DNA of 64,000 bases from Dolomedes plantarius (GCA_907164885.2 OU015499.1:159206489-159270488); one strand, 5' to 3'. Counted from the stretch's first letter, positions 23,403-34,738 are shown. A program made the numbers and translations. Notes: generated by a model not told the origin, from the sequence alone.

Positions 23403-24809
23403 GTGCTTGGTACAGATTCTTAGATGCAAAACTAAATGTTTGTGGTGTCCGAAATTTAGAAAATCAAGTATTGCTAGTTTTCTGGTCATCTGTATGTGGG
23501 AAAATGTTTTCTGTAGAGGCTGATTTAAAAAAAAATCGCACCCACACAGGAGATAAACCTTTCGCCTGCACTGTATGTGAGAAAAGATTTTCAGCACGGG
23601 GTCATTTACAAACACATCTCCGTATCCACACGGGAGAGAAACCTTTCGAATGCACTGTATGTCGGAAAAATTTTTCTCAACAGGGTCATTTAAAAACACA
23701 TCTCCGCACCCACACAGGAGATAAGCCTTTCGCCTGCACTGTATGTGAGAAAAGATTTTCCTCACGGGGTGATTTACAAAGACATCTCCGTACCCACACG
23801 GGAGAGAAACCTTTCGAATGCACTGTATGTGAGAAGAAATTTTCTGCACAGGGTTATTTAAAAACACATCTCCGCATCCACACAGGAGAGAAACCTTTCG
23901 CCTGCACTGTATGTGAGAAGAAATTTGCTGTACAGGGTGATTTAAAAACACATCTCCGCATGCACACAGGTGAGAAACCTTTCGCCTGCACTGTATGTGA
24001 GAAAAGATTTTCTGCACGGTGTAATTTACAAAGACATCTCCGTACCCACACGGGAGAGAAACCTTTCGAATGCACTGTATGTGAGAAAAGATTTTCCTCA
24101 CGGGGTGATTTACAAAGACATCTCCGTACCCACACGGGAGAGAAACCTTTCGAATGCACAGTATGTGAGAAAAGATTTTCTGAACAGTGTGATTTAAATA
24201 GACATTTCCGCACCCACACAGGAGAGAAACCTTTCGCATGCACTGTATGTGAGAAAAGATTTTCTGCACGGGGTGATTTACAAAGACATCTCCGTACCCA
24301 CACGGGAGAGAAACCTTTCGAATGCACTGTATGTCAGAAAAAACTTTCTGAACTGGGTCATTTAAAAATACATCTCCGCACCCACACAGGAGAAAAACCT
24401 TTCGCCTGCACAGTATGTGAGAAAAGATTTTCTCAACAGTGTACTTTAAATAGACATTTCCGCACCCACACAGGAGAAAAACCTTACGACTGCACTGCAT
24501 GTGGGAAAAGATTTTCTCAGCCAACTCATTTAAAAACACATCTCCGCTCCCACACCGGAGAGAAACCATTTGCCTGCACTGCAAGTGAAAAAATTTTCTG
24601 AAGCGCGTGGTTTTAAAACACATCTCCGCTCCCACACCGGAGAGAAACCTTTCGACTGCACTGCATGTGGGAAAAGATTTTCTGAAGCGGGTAGTTTAAA
24701 AAAACATCTCCGTACCCACACCGGAGAGAAACCTTTCGCATGCACTGTATGTGGGAAAATGTTTTCTCGAAAGGGTACTTTAAAAACACATCTCCGTACC
24801 CACACATGA
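23403..24809 (+). pseudogene. C2H2 zinc-finger protein exon, copy A (12 intact fingers, then frameshift)
   Basis: Multi-finger DNA-binding protein, presumed nuclear. The exon is open from a 3' splice site (TTTCTCCTTGCAG, ending 23402) that is conserved in copy B. No ATG lies upstream in the exon, so the start must be in an unseen 5' exon. After about 40 residues comes a degenerate finger (VCGKMFS), then 12 canonical fingers of the type [21 protein letters not shown] with TGEKPF or TGDKPF linkers (23572 to 24555). Contact residues (-1,3,6) in order: AHT, QHT, SDR, AYT, VDT, ANR, SDR, EDR, ADR, EHI, QTR, QHT. Finger 13 has Cys to Ser and a one-base deletion near 24590, giving TGA at 24599. Two further fingers (ESK, RTT) remain open in the next frame to 24809, and decayed finger remnants run to about 25035. 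It may still make a 12-finger protein, or be a pseudogene. Confidence 0.85.
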
Positions 24810-26118
24810 GAGAAACCTTTCGCATGTATTGTATGTGAGAAAAATTTTCTTCGCAGGGGAATTTGAAAATGCATGTTCTAATCCATGGAAGAAAGACTTG
24901 GTCTACACTATATGTGAGAAACGGCTTTCTGAACTCCATCATGTAAAAAAACGTGTTCGGACCCACACATAAATTTTTCTTCCTCATTGTTTGAGAGAAA
25001 AGATTTCTTTCCATGTCCTTTAAAAGCTTATCTCCCTACCCATTCAGGTTATAATCCACTCTACTATCGTTTGAAGCGATTTTTTTGTCCCACCGTGAGG
25101 AAAATGGTCCTTCAAAATCGAATGTAATCTCGGGTTTGACGGCGTTTATTTAAAGGCGATATTGCACGTAATTATATTTTGGAATTAATCTAGTGTTGTA
25201 TGAAATTTTTCCTTTGAATTTTTTAAAAAATGTATCTGCGCTATCACGGCAATCCCTTGAAGGGTCGCCACGATCCTTGATGGGATACTTGACCCACCCA
25301 AGTGATTGGAGTGAAAAACTTTGTCATACCTGTTTGCACTGCAGGAAACGGTGTCCTGAAATGTTACTTATGCAAGGCTTCTGGTTCTTGTTTTTGCCCA
25401 ATATGATATTATAATGTGTAAGATTTAACTGTTCATACATCTGTTGTGTTCTGTAAATTGGAAATAAATATGTATAAGGATATATAAATAAATATTTTAT
25501 GGCTTCATATCGAGACTGAATTAGTTTTCGCTTTTGTCTCTCTTTTAATTATTTTAAAGTAATTTAGCTTTTATTAGAAGGGTTTTTCGTTTTGTAATGT
25601 GCAACCAAAGTAATATTTAACGCATGGAGCATCTAATTATACTTATGTAAAACTAATTATACCTATCTAATTATACTTATATTAAATATCGTCTCAGTTT
25701 TTTATGTATGAATAATTAATTTCAATTTTTAACTCAACTCTTGAAAAATGTTTATAAAGTGGACCAGGTCTCGTCTGTTGAATAATGGACTCTATACTGA
25801 GTCTTGTAAGAGACGGTAAATGTGATCATGTGATATCACTCTGAAAGTGGCACTGTTAATCTAAGAGGAAACCTTTAAAAGTGACGTTTCACACTATAAG
25901 ACGTAGCCTGATTCGTATTTAAAGCAGGTTTTTTGAGAATTTGTTTAGCAATTTGCTGGGCAGATAAAATAGGCGATAAATTTTGTGTCTTAATCAAATT
26001 AAATGTGATCTTGTACGCAAAAACACGAGCGTATCTAAAATTCATTAGAATGTGGTGGTATCCGATAGAAAATTTATTTTGCGGAAACGACGTGGTCTAA
26101 AGAAAAATACTATCTCCT
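24810..26118 (+). other. Decayed fingers and 3' flank of zinc-finger copy A
   Basis: 24810-25035 contains finger remnants with stops. 25036-25540 is conserved with 46140-45600 of copy B and contains AATAAA-type signals (AAATAAATAT around 25463-25495), so it is probably the 3' UTR and polyadenylation region. Beyond about 25960 no similarity to copy B was seen. Confidence 0.5.
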
Positions 26119-26335
26119 TTGGAGAAATTTCTAAACTTTAAGAATTTCATTTCGAAGTTGCAGTTAGACGCGTTTGAGGATAAAGCTTCTATTGATGTCA
26201 CCAAGAAAATAAAAAAGATATTGTCAGTTTGGGGTTTATTTACCGCACATCACATTTACATTTCTTCACAAACAGACTTTAACCTTTTCCTTACGGGGTG
26301 GGATAGCATGTATCCCAAGAATACGGGTCCTCAAG

Positions 26336-26358
26336 AATGTATATATATATATATAAAA

Positions 26359-26390
<32 letters not shown>

Positions 26391-26415
26391 ATATATATAA
26401 ATATATATATGTATG

Positions 26416-26510
<95 letters not shown>

Positions 26511-26528
26511 GTGTGTGTATGTATGTAT
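26336..26528. repeat. TATG/TA microsatellite
   Basis: TA and TATG units; the Tc1-like element that follows is inserted at its right edge. The frame 26119-26335 (about 72 codons) just before it is not recognised. Confidence 0.9.
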
Positions 26529-26531
26529 ATA

Positions 26532-27746
26532 CACTCAAGAGCCAAAACATTATGACCACCCCTACATTTTGCAATGAATTCGCCTGGATGACGTGGAAGG
26601 CACGTGATCAGGTGGAAGTGGTATTTAACTGCTGCTGGAGAGTCTGAAGAATCATTCTTTCAATTACTTCTGTGTGTGATGGGAAAGGCTGCGGATCTAA
26701 GCGACTTTGATAGAGGGCAGATTGTAATGGCTCGAAGGCTCGGAACAAGTATTTCCGAAACTGCACGACTCGTGGGTTGTTCGGACCTACAGTTGTTAGT
26801 ATTTATGCAAAGTGGATAAATGACGGTGAAACCAGCAGTAGACGACATGGTGTTGGACGTCCACACGCAATCAAAGAAAAAGGTCGTCGGAGACTGTCTC
26901 GGATGGTGAAGCAAAACCGGAGCCAGACAGTGGCTCAGCTGACAGCCCAATACAATGCAGGGCCAAATAGAATAGTATCGCACCACACTGTTCAGAGGAC
27001 ACTGTTGGATATGGGGCTACGCAGCAAACGTCCCACTCGTGTGCCTTTGCTGACCAAGCGTCATCGCCAACTGCGCCTGCGCTGGGCCCGGGAACATCGC
27101 GACTGGTCCATGGATCAGTGGGAGAGAGTTGCCTGGTCAGATGAATCACGGTTTGTCATTCATCACGCCGATGGCCGTGTCAGGATAGGCCATCTTCCAG
27201 GCGAACTGTTGCTCCCTCAATGTACAGTAGGTCATACACAGGCCGGTGGTGGCGGTATTATGCTTTGGGGGACGTTCTCTTGGGCGTCTCTGGGACCCGT
27301 GGTTGTGGTAGAGCAGACCATGAATGCTACAGGGTATCTGAACATCATTGCGGACCAGTTGCACCCTTACTTGGCCTCTGTTTTTCCAGCTGGAAATAGA
27401 ATGTTCCAACAGGACAACGCCCCGTGTCACAAGGCTAAAATTGTGTTGGAGTGGTTCCAGGAACATGATGCTGAATTCCAGTTAATGTCCTGGCCGCCTA
27501 ACTCACCGGATCTCAATCCGATAGAACACATTTGGGATGTCATGGGACGGCAGCTCAGAGTTCAAAGACCACCAATTCGCAATATCTCGAATTTGCGTGA
27601 CCGTTGCTTAAACATCTGGTACAATCTGTCTCCGGCCATCTACCAAGGATTTGTGGCATCCATGCCAAGGCGGGTTGAAGCTGTGTTGCGCGCCAAAGGT
27701 GGGCCAACTCGTTATTAACAGGTGGTCATGTTTTGGCTCTTGAGTG
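26532..27746 (+). mobile_element. Tc1-like DD36E transposon, near-intact
   Basis: Terminal inverted repeats CACTCAAGAGCCAAAACAT at both ends (followed by (TT)ATGACCACC), each flanked by TA (26530-26531, 27747-27748). Total 1215 bp, a typical full length for this group. One transposase gene in between. Termini, TA duplication and protein all agree. Confidence 0.95.
26679..27718 (+). pseudogene. Tc1-like (DD36E) transposase with one frameshift
   Basis: Cut-and-paste transposase. ATG at 26679-26681 opens [20 protein letters not shown] (first HTH). A single-base change around 26790-26797 moves the frame, after which 26777-27718 is open to the TAA: HTH2 with GRPHAIKEKGRRRLSR, then HHTVQRTLLDMGL, then the catalytic domain. 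Catalytic residues visible: Asp in WSDESRF, Asp in FQQDNAPCH and Glu in LNPIEHIW. I count 36 residues between the last two, i.e. DD36E rather than the classical DD34E. Ends KGGPTRY. Apart from the frameshift no lesion was seen, so this is a young copy. Confidence 0.9.
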
Positions 27747-27754
27747 TATAGATC

Positions 27755-28430
27755 CATATAAATTGAAGATTGGAGTTACAATGTTAAAAAAAATAACAGA
27801 GGGGGAGTTCTAATAGGGGTTGATAAAGAAGAAGAAATTGACAATATTATTGAAGAAGTAGAGAAGAATGATGTGTTGAAAAGTGAATGTAAAATAGAGA
27901 AGCCCCCCCCCAAAAAAAAATTAAAAAAATCCAAATATTGTGATATAGTATAATGTTCAAAGAAAATATGAGGATAAGGAACTAATAGAAAAGTTTTCTG
28001 TACATAATGAAGAATTGGAAGGAGCGGGATTAAGAGTACTAACAAAGTATAAAACTGAAAGAGGGATGAATTGGGTATTAAGCATAAATAGTTAGACGTA
28101 CCCAAAAGTAAGAACTTAAAGCGTTTTAAACTTGAGTGGGAATGTTATAATTTTCGTGACTATGTAAGGCCCCGAATCTGTTATAAGTGCTGGCGGTTTG
28201 GCCACCCAAAGAAGTATTGCAAGCAAAGAAATATAAATTGTAAAAACTGTGGGACTGAAGGACATGAAATAAAAGAATGTGTAAAAGAGACATGCTGTGT
28301 GAACTGCTTGAGGCTTAATGCGGTAAATAAAGTGAAAATTGACGGTAAACATATGCTCACCGATAAGAGGTGCCCTAAAAATTGTGCCGAGGTGGATCGC
28401 ATTAAGAATCAAACTTTTTATGGCGAGTAA
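27755..28430 (+). pseudogene. LINE ORF1 (gag-like, CCHC knuckles)
   Basis: Non-LTR retrotransposon ORF1, nucleic-acid chaperone. Frames with several stops encode KLKIGVTMLKKITEGGVLIG (27763 on) and a Lys/Glu-rich part, then two zinc knuckles, CYKCWRFGHPKKYC (about 28177) and CKNCGTEGHEIKEC (about 28240), plus a third Cys cluster (CCVNC), ending TAA at 28428-28430. CX2CX4HX4C spacing is typical of I/R1/Jockey-type ORF1. A poly-C/poly-A tract at 27903-27920 disrupts the middle. It starts right after the Tc1 element, so its 5' end is unclear. Confidence 0.8.
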
Positions 28431-29000
28431 TTTTATACCTCAAACTTGTGTTCAACATTCTTTTGTTGGTGGTTCACACAGTTTTGTTTTTAATTCTGAC
28501 TATGTATAAATGCGATGCTTGTTTGTGTGTGTGTGTTTGTCTACTACAAATCTTGCAATCGATTTTTAACTAACTTCCCGACTAGCTACTCATTTGAAAC
28601 TTTTAGAATAGCTCAGAACACGATGACAGTGCATTATTTTAATACTTTTAGCCGAAAAAATCCGCAAGGTGGCGCTTAGATCGAATTCAATGCTTGCACT
28701 TATGCGTAACGGCGTTTGACGATTTTGAAAACAGAATACATGTTAATTTAATTTGCTTACAAAACTATTGTGCGAAAAATTAAAAAAAATTATAAAAATC
28801 AAAGTTTATAAAGTCTGTGGATAGTGAAAACGACTAAAAAGTGATTAAAATTAAATAAGAGAAAGTGAAAAAGAAAAATTAAATGAAGGTTTGTGCAATT
28901 AAGAGAGAATTGTCAAGTTTAAATGATTCAACGGAAAATTTAAAAACATAGTATATAAAAAGTTCTTTTTATCTTGTAATTATTTTGTCATGAACCTAAA
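28431..29000. other. Non-coding gap between LINE parts
   Basis: AT-rich with a (GT)n tract near 28522-28540 and a GC-richer block 28650-28720 containing GCAAGGTGGCGCTTAGAT. No frame was recognised; perhaps a 5' UTR of another LINE copy or a deletion scar. Confidence 0.4.
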
Positions 29001-29462
29001 GCGGCGTTAATCATTAAAAGAAGTATCAAGTATGTTAATTTGATTAACACGGAATATTTGGCGGGCATTAAGAGTGGAAATGGCGATAAAGAAATTTTAT
29101 TCATAACTGTTTATTTACCGCCCGCAGGTGGGAAAATGGAGAGAGTAGATCCACAGTGGGGTCGGCTGCTAGACATTCTAGAGAGAAATAAAGGAAAGAA
29201 AATTGTTTTATTAGGAGATTTTAATGCGAAGTCTACGGTTTGGGGAAGGAGGCCCACTGGCGTACGGGGAGCGGCAATACTAGATTTAGTGATTAGATAA
29301 GATGGCATTATACACAATGACCCTACAAGGTTACCTACATATTATGGTCCAACAGGACAAGGCTGGCCTGATTTGACAATTTCTTTTGGAATGAAGCAAG
29401 AGTACATAGGAGAGTGGTAGACGAGTATGTACTGACAGATCACATCGCTATACGATTTGATA
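29001..29462 (+). pseudogene. LINE ORF2, endonuclease part
   Basis: APE-type endonuclease of a non-LTR retrotransposon. Visible: FITVYLPP, then LLGDFNAKSTVWGRR (the GDFNA catalytic motif, about 29210-29250), RGAAILDLV, then after a stop (TAA 29297-29299) TYYGPTGQGWPDLT, the position of the usual SDxT motif. It is followed by an STYVLTDHIAI-type end in a shifted frame. The host frame is interrupted by the mariner at 29465. Confidence 0.85.
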
Positions 29463-29464
29463 TA

Positions 29465-30244
29465 CAACCTCTGACAATAAAGTTCGGTGAATGAAGTCAG
29501 AACGGCCGATCTGACAACACTGGCGAAACAAAACTCTGTACCTGCGTAGTGGTACGTGTTGACCATCTGCCCCCGCCGTTGTTCAGTTGAGCGTCGTTTG
29601 TGTTCCGTGTAAGACTTGTTTTACAAAGTGCTTGTTCAGTGCCTTTGTTCCGTGCGACAAATCATTACCCAGAATTTTGGGACGAGAATAACGTGTTGCC
29701 GTCTTGTGCCACATCACTTGGATGACGATCACAAGGCATTATCCACAAGGAATTTCTACCTGAGGGAACGACGATGAATGCTGAAGGGTACATTGAAATT
29801 TTGACCCGTTTCATGAAACGTCTACGCAGGGTACGACCCCAGTACGCACAACAAGGTTCATGGTTTTTTGTTCACGACAATGCTCGCCCTCACACAGCCA
29901 ATATCGTCAAACAGTTCCTGGCAAAAAAGGGGGTGGTGCAAATTGAACATCCACCATACTCGCCAGATCTCAATCCTCCAGGCTTCCTATTCCCACAACT
30001 CAAACTCGCTTTGAAAGGAAAGAGATTAGACGATATTCCAGACATCCAACGAAACGTGACGAGGCTTTTGGACTCCATCCCAAAAGAAGACTTCTTACAA
30101 AGTTTCCAGAACATGTATAGCAGATGTCAGCGGTGCATAGTTATGGGAGGTGACTATTTCGAAGGACATTAAGGTAACTTTCGTTAATATTTCATCTACG
30201 TTAATGTTACAGGACTATTCACCGAACTTTATTGTCAGACCTTG
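29465..30244 (+). mobile_element. Internally deleted DD34D mariner
   Basis: 28-bp TIRs share TCTGACAATAAAGTTCGGTG and differ only near the tips (CAACC against CAAGG); TA flanks both (29463-29464, 30245-30246). At 780 bp it is shorter than a full mariner (about 1.3 kb); the N-terminal half of the transposase is gone. Inserted in LINE ORF2, which resumes at 30247. Confidence 0.92.
29774..30172 (+). pseudogene. Mariner transposase C-terminal remnant, third catalytic Asp lost
   Basis: Open frame of 132 codons. FVHDNARPHTANI holds the second catalytic Asp and PPYSPDLNPPGFLFPQLK the region of the third. At the expected position, 35 residues after the second Asp, there is Gly and one residue is missing, so it could not be active. 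Ends with the family tail GGDYFEGH. The first ATG may be coincidental, as the true N-terminus is deleted. Confidence 0.88.
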
Positions 30245-30246
30245 TA

Positions 30247-31045
30247 GTAATGGATGATGTAAGTAAAAGAAGAGATAATGATCCAAGATGGGAGATAAAG
30301 AATATGAGATGGTGGAGTTTTAGAATGGAACTTAGAAAAGTAATGGAAAAGTTAGAGCAAGAAATGGAAGAAATGGGCATTGATGGTGTAATAGAGAAAT
30401 TTAATGAGGGAAGTACGAAAATATGTAAGAAACATAGGAGGAAAAGAAACAAGAAGACTGAGTCCAACTCTTATTGGTGGAATGAGGACTTAAGAATGAA
30501 AAGAAGTAAAGTGAAGGCACTTAGGAGATTGTATCAAAAGACGACTCACCCCCAAGATAGAAAGAATAGGTTGATTAAATTCAAAGAAGAGAATGCAAGG
30601 TATAAGAAGTTAATCAATAATACGAAAAGAAGTATTTTCAAGGAATATTTAGATAAATTAACTGTGAAAGATACTTTTGGTGCAGTAACGAATATCATTT
30701 CGGATAAGGGACAAAATGTAACCGAAAGAGTACAGGATTTAAATGGCGTAATTGTGGATAATGAAGAAGAAATAGAACGAGTTTTAACAGAATATCATTT
30801 TAATAGGATAGTAGAAAAAGAAGAGGACACGGAAGTGAGTGATGATAGTGAAAATTCTATTGAAATAACTAATCTTGAAATTAAATTAACTATGAGTGAA
30901 ATGTCAAAAGGCAAAGCACCTGGATATGAGAGATTTACACTAAGTATTATTCAAGAAACGTATAATATTAATAAGAGAGTGATGTATTGCTTATTTAATA
31001 GATGTTTGAACGACGGTTACTTTCCAAAGGAATGGAAGAAGGCTA
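30247..31045 (+). pseudogene. LINE ORF2, linker and start of reverse transcriptase
   Basis: Continuation of the LINE after the mariner. SYWWNEDLRMKRSKVKALRR (30470 on) is the conserved WW-EL linker between endonuclease and RT; MSKGKAPGYERFTLSII (30900 on) is the first RT motif (usually KAPGPDG); FNRCLNDGYFPKEWKKAK follows. The frame is open from 30232 for 276 codons but stops where a new repeat begins at about 31046, so the catalytic RT core is missing. Confidence 0.88.
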
Positions 31046-31063
31046 AGGGCCTGTTCACATAGG
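31046..31063 (+). repeat. 18-bp repeat end shared with 63983-64000
   Basis: AGGGCCTGTTCACATAGG marks the exact point where LINE ORF2 is broken and recurs identically at the right edge of the window. Probably a transposon terminus. 31064-31298 holds no recognised gene. Confidence 0.6.
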
Positions 31064-31465
31064 AGTCTGTTGCGGAGCGTTAAAGTGTTGAAATATATTT
31101 AACCAATGACAAACCTCCAAACGATTAGCAATGAAATTTTTAACGCCTATGAAATGAAAAATAATTAGGGAAAACACTAAGGAGTAAGACAAGCATATGT
31201 AAAGAAAAAAGTTGTATTTACGATTGCGTTTTTAAAATAAAAAGAGAAAAGGATAGATGATGCAAATGAATAATTTGCAATTTAAATTAAGAAGTAACCT
31301 AACCTAACAGCTTTTTGGCCAGTTCTTTACTATTCCTGGCTATTTCATCTATAATTAATTTTTTATCTAAATTATAAAACAAGTCTCTTTCTACATTAAT
31401 AAATGGGAGATAAGACATAGTAAGGTCTTGGCTGAAAGTAGACCTAATTCGATTTTTAACGATTT

Positions 31466-31612
31466 TAAGTTTAGAATACACCTTTTAACAGGTGACTTGT
31501 GTACAAGGTATAGCTTGAACAAATTTTTAAGCTATATACAGGTTGCTAAATAGTCCAGATAGTGAGAGTTGGTAAACAGGAGAAAAGGTGCACAACAAAC
31601 ACTGAAAACATT
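31466..31612 (-). repeat. About 147-bp repeat, inverted copy
   Basis: Inverted relative to 32513-32660 and 32699-32848; all contain TTTCAGTGTTTGTTGTGCAC, CTCACTATCTGGACTA and TACACAAGTCACCTGTTAAA (or complement). It overlaps the end of the hAT coding remnant. Confidence 0.85.
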
Positions 31613-32512
31613 GTTTCTTGTCAGAGCAGTATCCATAAAGACCTTCTTCAGATTCAGATTCTAAATCGTCCTCTTCCCAGTTTTTTCAGCTTCATTCAGC
31701 TTGTCTTGTTTTTTTTCCTCTTCCATTTTCGTTCTCAATTTTTGCAGTTGTCATAAAACTTTTGTATTGATCTGCAACTGCTTCAATTCGATTAATTATC
31801 GACTTCTTTCAGTTTTACAAAGCTTAGAAATGCTGCAAAGGACATTCCTAGGAAAACTGTCAAGCTTTTCGATTTCATGAAATTTCTTTGGGTCTAATCA
31901 GGAACAATCTCTCAAAATTTTTTTGTTTGGATTCAATCTCTCTTCGATACTCGTCTTAACACAATCTAAAATATTGAAAAAGACCAATTTATAGTTTTGG
32001 ACAGTTGAGATTCCAGGAGCTTCGTCTTTTGATTTTTCACCAGGCATTACCTTTTCCATTGAGGTTCTTTTTTCATTGAAATCTACTTCCACATCTACAT
32101 CAATCTTGTAATCTTCTAAACTGCTATTAACTGTACTAGCATAATATTTTGTTTTTGAATACAGAACCTCAAAGTATTTATCATTCATTTTATCGCTTAC
32201 TTGTTGAAACAGCGTCTGCACCAAGTTCCAGGTGGTAGAATAGTCGATGATTTAACTTTGTAAATATTTTGAAACAGGAGATATAACCAGAAATAAATCT
32301 AGTAAAGCAATGGACATAAATTGGTTCTCAAATTTGGACCATTGACTGATGAAATTGCTTCACATGAAATTTGATTTTCTGTCAAAACTTCCAACTGATA
32401 TTTATTTTAAAACGGTAATAAAACTGAATAGCTTCCTTGGGCTATAGCTTCCACTTTCTTCACTTCTTAACAACTCTTCGTCAATAATCGAAGAAAGAAC
32501 TTTGTGTTTGCA

Positions 32513-32862
32513 ATGTTTTCAGTGTTTGTTGTGCACCTTTTCTCCTGTTTACCAACTCTCACTATCTGGACTATTTAGCAACCTGTATATAGCTTAAAAA
32601 TTTGTTCAAGCTATACCTTGTACACAAGTCACCTGTTAAAGGGTGTATTCTAAACTTAAAACCTTGTGACTCTTATAGTCGATGTCTCTTATAGTCTATA
32701 TGTTTTCAGTGTTTGTTGTGCACCTTTTCTCCTGTTTACCAACTCTCACTATCTGGACTATTTAGCAACCTGTATATAGCTTAAAAATTTGTTCAAGCTA
32801 TACCTTGTACACAAGTCACCTGTTAAAGGGTGTATTCTAAACTTAAAACCTTGTGACTCTTA
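32513..32862 (+). repeat. Direct tandem pair of the same repeat
   Basis: Two copies, 32513-32682 and 32699-32862, near identical through GTGACTCTTAT, separated by a short CTCTTATAGTCGATG/TCTATA spacer. With 31466-31612 they bracket about 0.9 kb of hAT sequence. Confidence 0.85.
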
Positions 32863-33861
32863 TTTTTTGCAACCTCTACAGTTTTTTTACGAGCAATATG
32901 TTTTCTTTTTGCTTCTCTTTCCCATATGGCCATTCTTTTGTAAGATGAGCTTATAAAAACTGCAGATTCTTCCACCAATCCAAATAAGTTTTCTGCGTGG
33001 AGCAACTTTTTTGTTGAATCAGCCACTACTAAGTTAAGTACGTGTCCCATACAGTGAGTGTAAATAAGATCTTCGTTTTCCTTTTCGAACTGATCTAACA
33101 GCCTTTCATATTTTTAGCTCCGTCAAATGAACACACAATAATATTTAATATTTCAATGCCACACTTGGCTAATTTTGATTGTATAAGTTCGTATAAAGCC
33201 AGTCCACTTGAATCATCAACTACTGTTACTTTTAAAAGTCTTTCATATATCTTTCCTTGAACGACATAGCGGACGCAAATTTCCAATTGGTCCATAATAG
33301 CTACATCTTGGGTACTATCTTCAATCACGCTGTATATTTTGCTACTGTGAAGGTCTTTCAAAATAATATTACGGCCAATCGAACAAATTACTTTCATTAG
33401 CATGTTGATAAAAAATTTTGACAAAAATGTCAACAGAGAGCCTCGTCCAATCGGTCCTTTAGTTAACTTTCCTGTAGTTTTTATTTTGTTCATTATTTCC
33501 ATTCTGTGCGTTTTGCTGTCAATACATTTTCTGACAGGATTTTGTAAAATGACACCATAATTTGCAACCAACATGACCAGGTCAAGAAAATTACCATGAT
33601 TTTCTATAGAGTCCAGTGTATAAGCCTCTTCTGCTTTATCACCTCTGTATGCAATGCCTTGCCTCCCAATAAACAAAACTATATCAATTTAATGTTGAAC
33701 AACCAATTATCTGGTGTGAACTTCTCTTTCTCGCTGTTTGTTTTGGTTACCAGTCAGAAGAGTTGAAATACCATGACCTTTGTTGCTTTGAAAAGCTGCC
33801 TTAACCATGAATTCCTGATAACGAGAATCTTCATGAATCTCAACGGATTTATAAATCTGTA

Positions 33862-34108
33862 CGTCAGAGGTAAACCATCATAGGTGAATTTTCTTCATTT
33901 CCGATATTTTCACTGTACGTGACTCGTTTTGGATAGAGCTTCTTTGAGGAAAACTGTCCTGTATGCAAAACAATATGGCGGGTGAAATATAGACTTATAA
34001 ACTGTCGCATATGTAAGGCCTGATGAGAGGTAAACCATCACAAAGCTCTCCTAAAAAAATGGGGAAATTACCTGAAGAAAATTCACTTATGATGGTTTAC
34101 TTCTGACG
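33862..34108. mobile_element. MITE with CGTCAGAGGTAAACCATCAT ends
   Basis: Terminal inverted repeats of about 37 bp (33862-33899 and 34074-34108, mismatches few), flanked by TA at 33860-33861 and 34109-34110. It splits the zinc-finger part of the hAT pseudogene. No coding capacity; a Tc1/mariner-type MITE by its TA duplication. Confidence 0.8.
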
Positions 34109-34559
34109 TACTGAATATGCTTAGGAGAAACGTCATGCCCGGTTTTAAATGATAAATGTCTATTATCTTTACTCCCAAAGACCATAAAGTACACTTTGTT
34201 AAGCTGAATCGAATATGATAACCATTTTCTATGAATTTTTTCACCATTCGGCAAAAGTCGGTAACAAAGTTTTGAAGAGTCGATTGGCAGTTTAGTTTCT
34301 TTTCCTTCACAAACTTGAATTGGGTGCTTCTCCATAAAAGCCTTTTTAATTCCCAGAGGGTCATTTTCGTTGGGGCAGATGAAACATCCAAGTTGTTGGG
34401 TAACCGCATCAGGTGTCTTTTGGTGGGTTTCGTCATCATCATTTTCTGTGTCAGAGCTTGAATTAGTTCGGATTAGATTACATTTGAAGGACTAAAAATA
34501 TGTTCCAATAAAAAAAGAGCTAAGATGTTTATTTAGGAAGTTATGAGTCAATAACCAAC

Positions 34560-34738
34560 TTGTTTAGAACGGTTCCAACCGAATCAGCTCTCCGAAGATG
34601 AGCTGCCATGTTGGATCGAGGGGTCAGTCGTATTTACCACTCGCTAAATTAAATTTTTAATTCACCAAATTTTAATTAGTATTTTTAAATCCCCTCCGGA
34701 TTAACCGGATGTCCGGATAAGGGGGACTCTACTGTACT
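34560..34738 (-). mobile_element. Tigger-like terminal fragment
   Basis: On the minus strand it starts, after TA, with CAGTAGAGTCCCCCTTATCC, then GGACATCCGGTTAATCCGG, a typical Tigger/pogo TIR. The other terminus was not found; the left limit is arbitrary. It truncates the hAT N-terminal frame after codon 70 or so. Confidence 0.6.

Larger units (their letters stand above)
21370..25960 (+). repeat. Inverted segmental duplication, copy A (zinc-finger locus)
   Basis: Collinear, inverted similarity with 45250-54150. Blocks pair as follows: 21370-21850 with 54150-53575; 22630-23400 with 52690-51950; 23403-25035 (finger exon) with 49817-46150; 25036-25960 with 46140-45300. Shared unique-looking landmarks include CACATTTTTGGT, TTGTGCTTACATAGCT, CAGAATTGGAAAAATG, TTTCACGTGAAA and the 3' block TTCGCTTTTGTCTCTCTTTT. 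The stretch 21182-21369 has no recognised gene. Confidence 0.85.

Noticed and set aside
23307..24635. 442-codon minus-strand frame with repeated CGCGDVFLN words
   Set aside because: Antisense shadow of the C2H2 finger array; its periodicity is that of the fingers.
31296..31308. AACCTAACCTAAC, resembling the arthropod telomere repeat TTAGG
   Set aside because: Only about two and a half units, expected by chance in AT-rich DNA.
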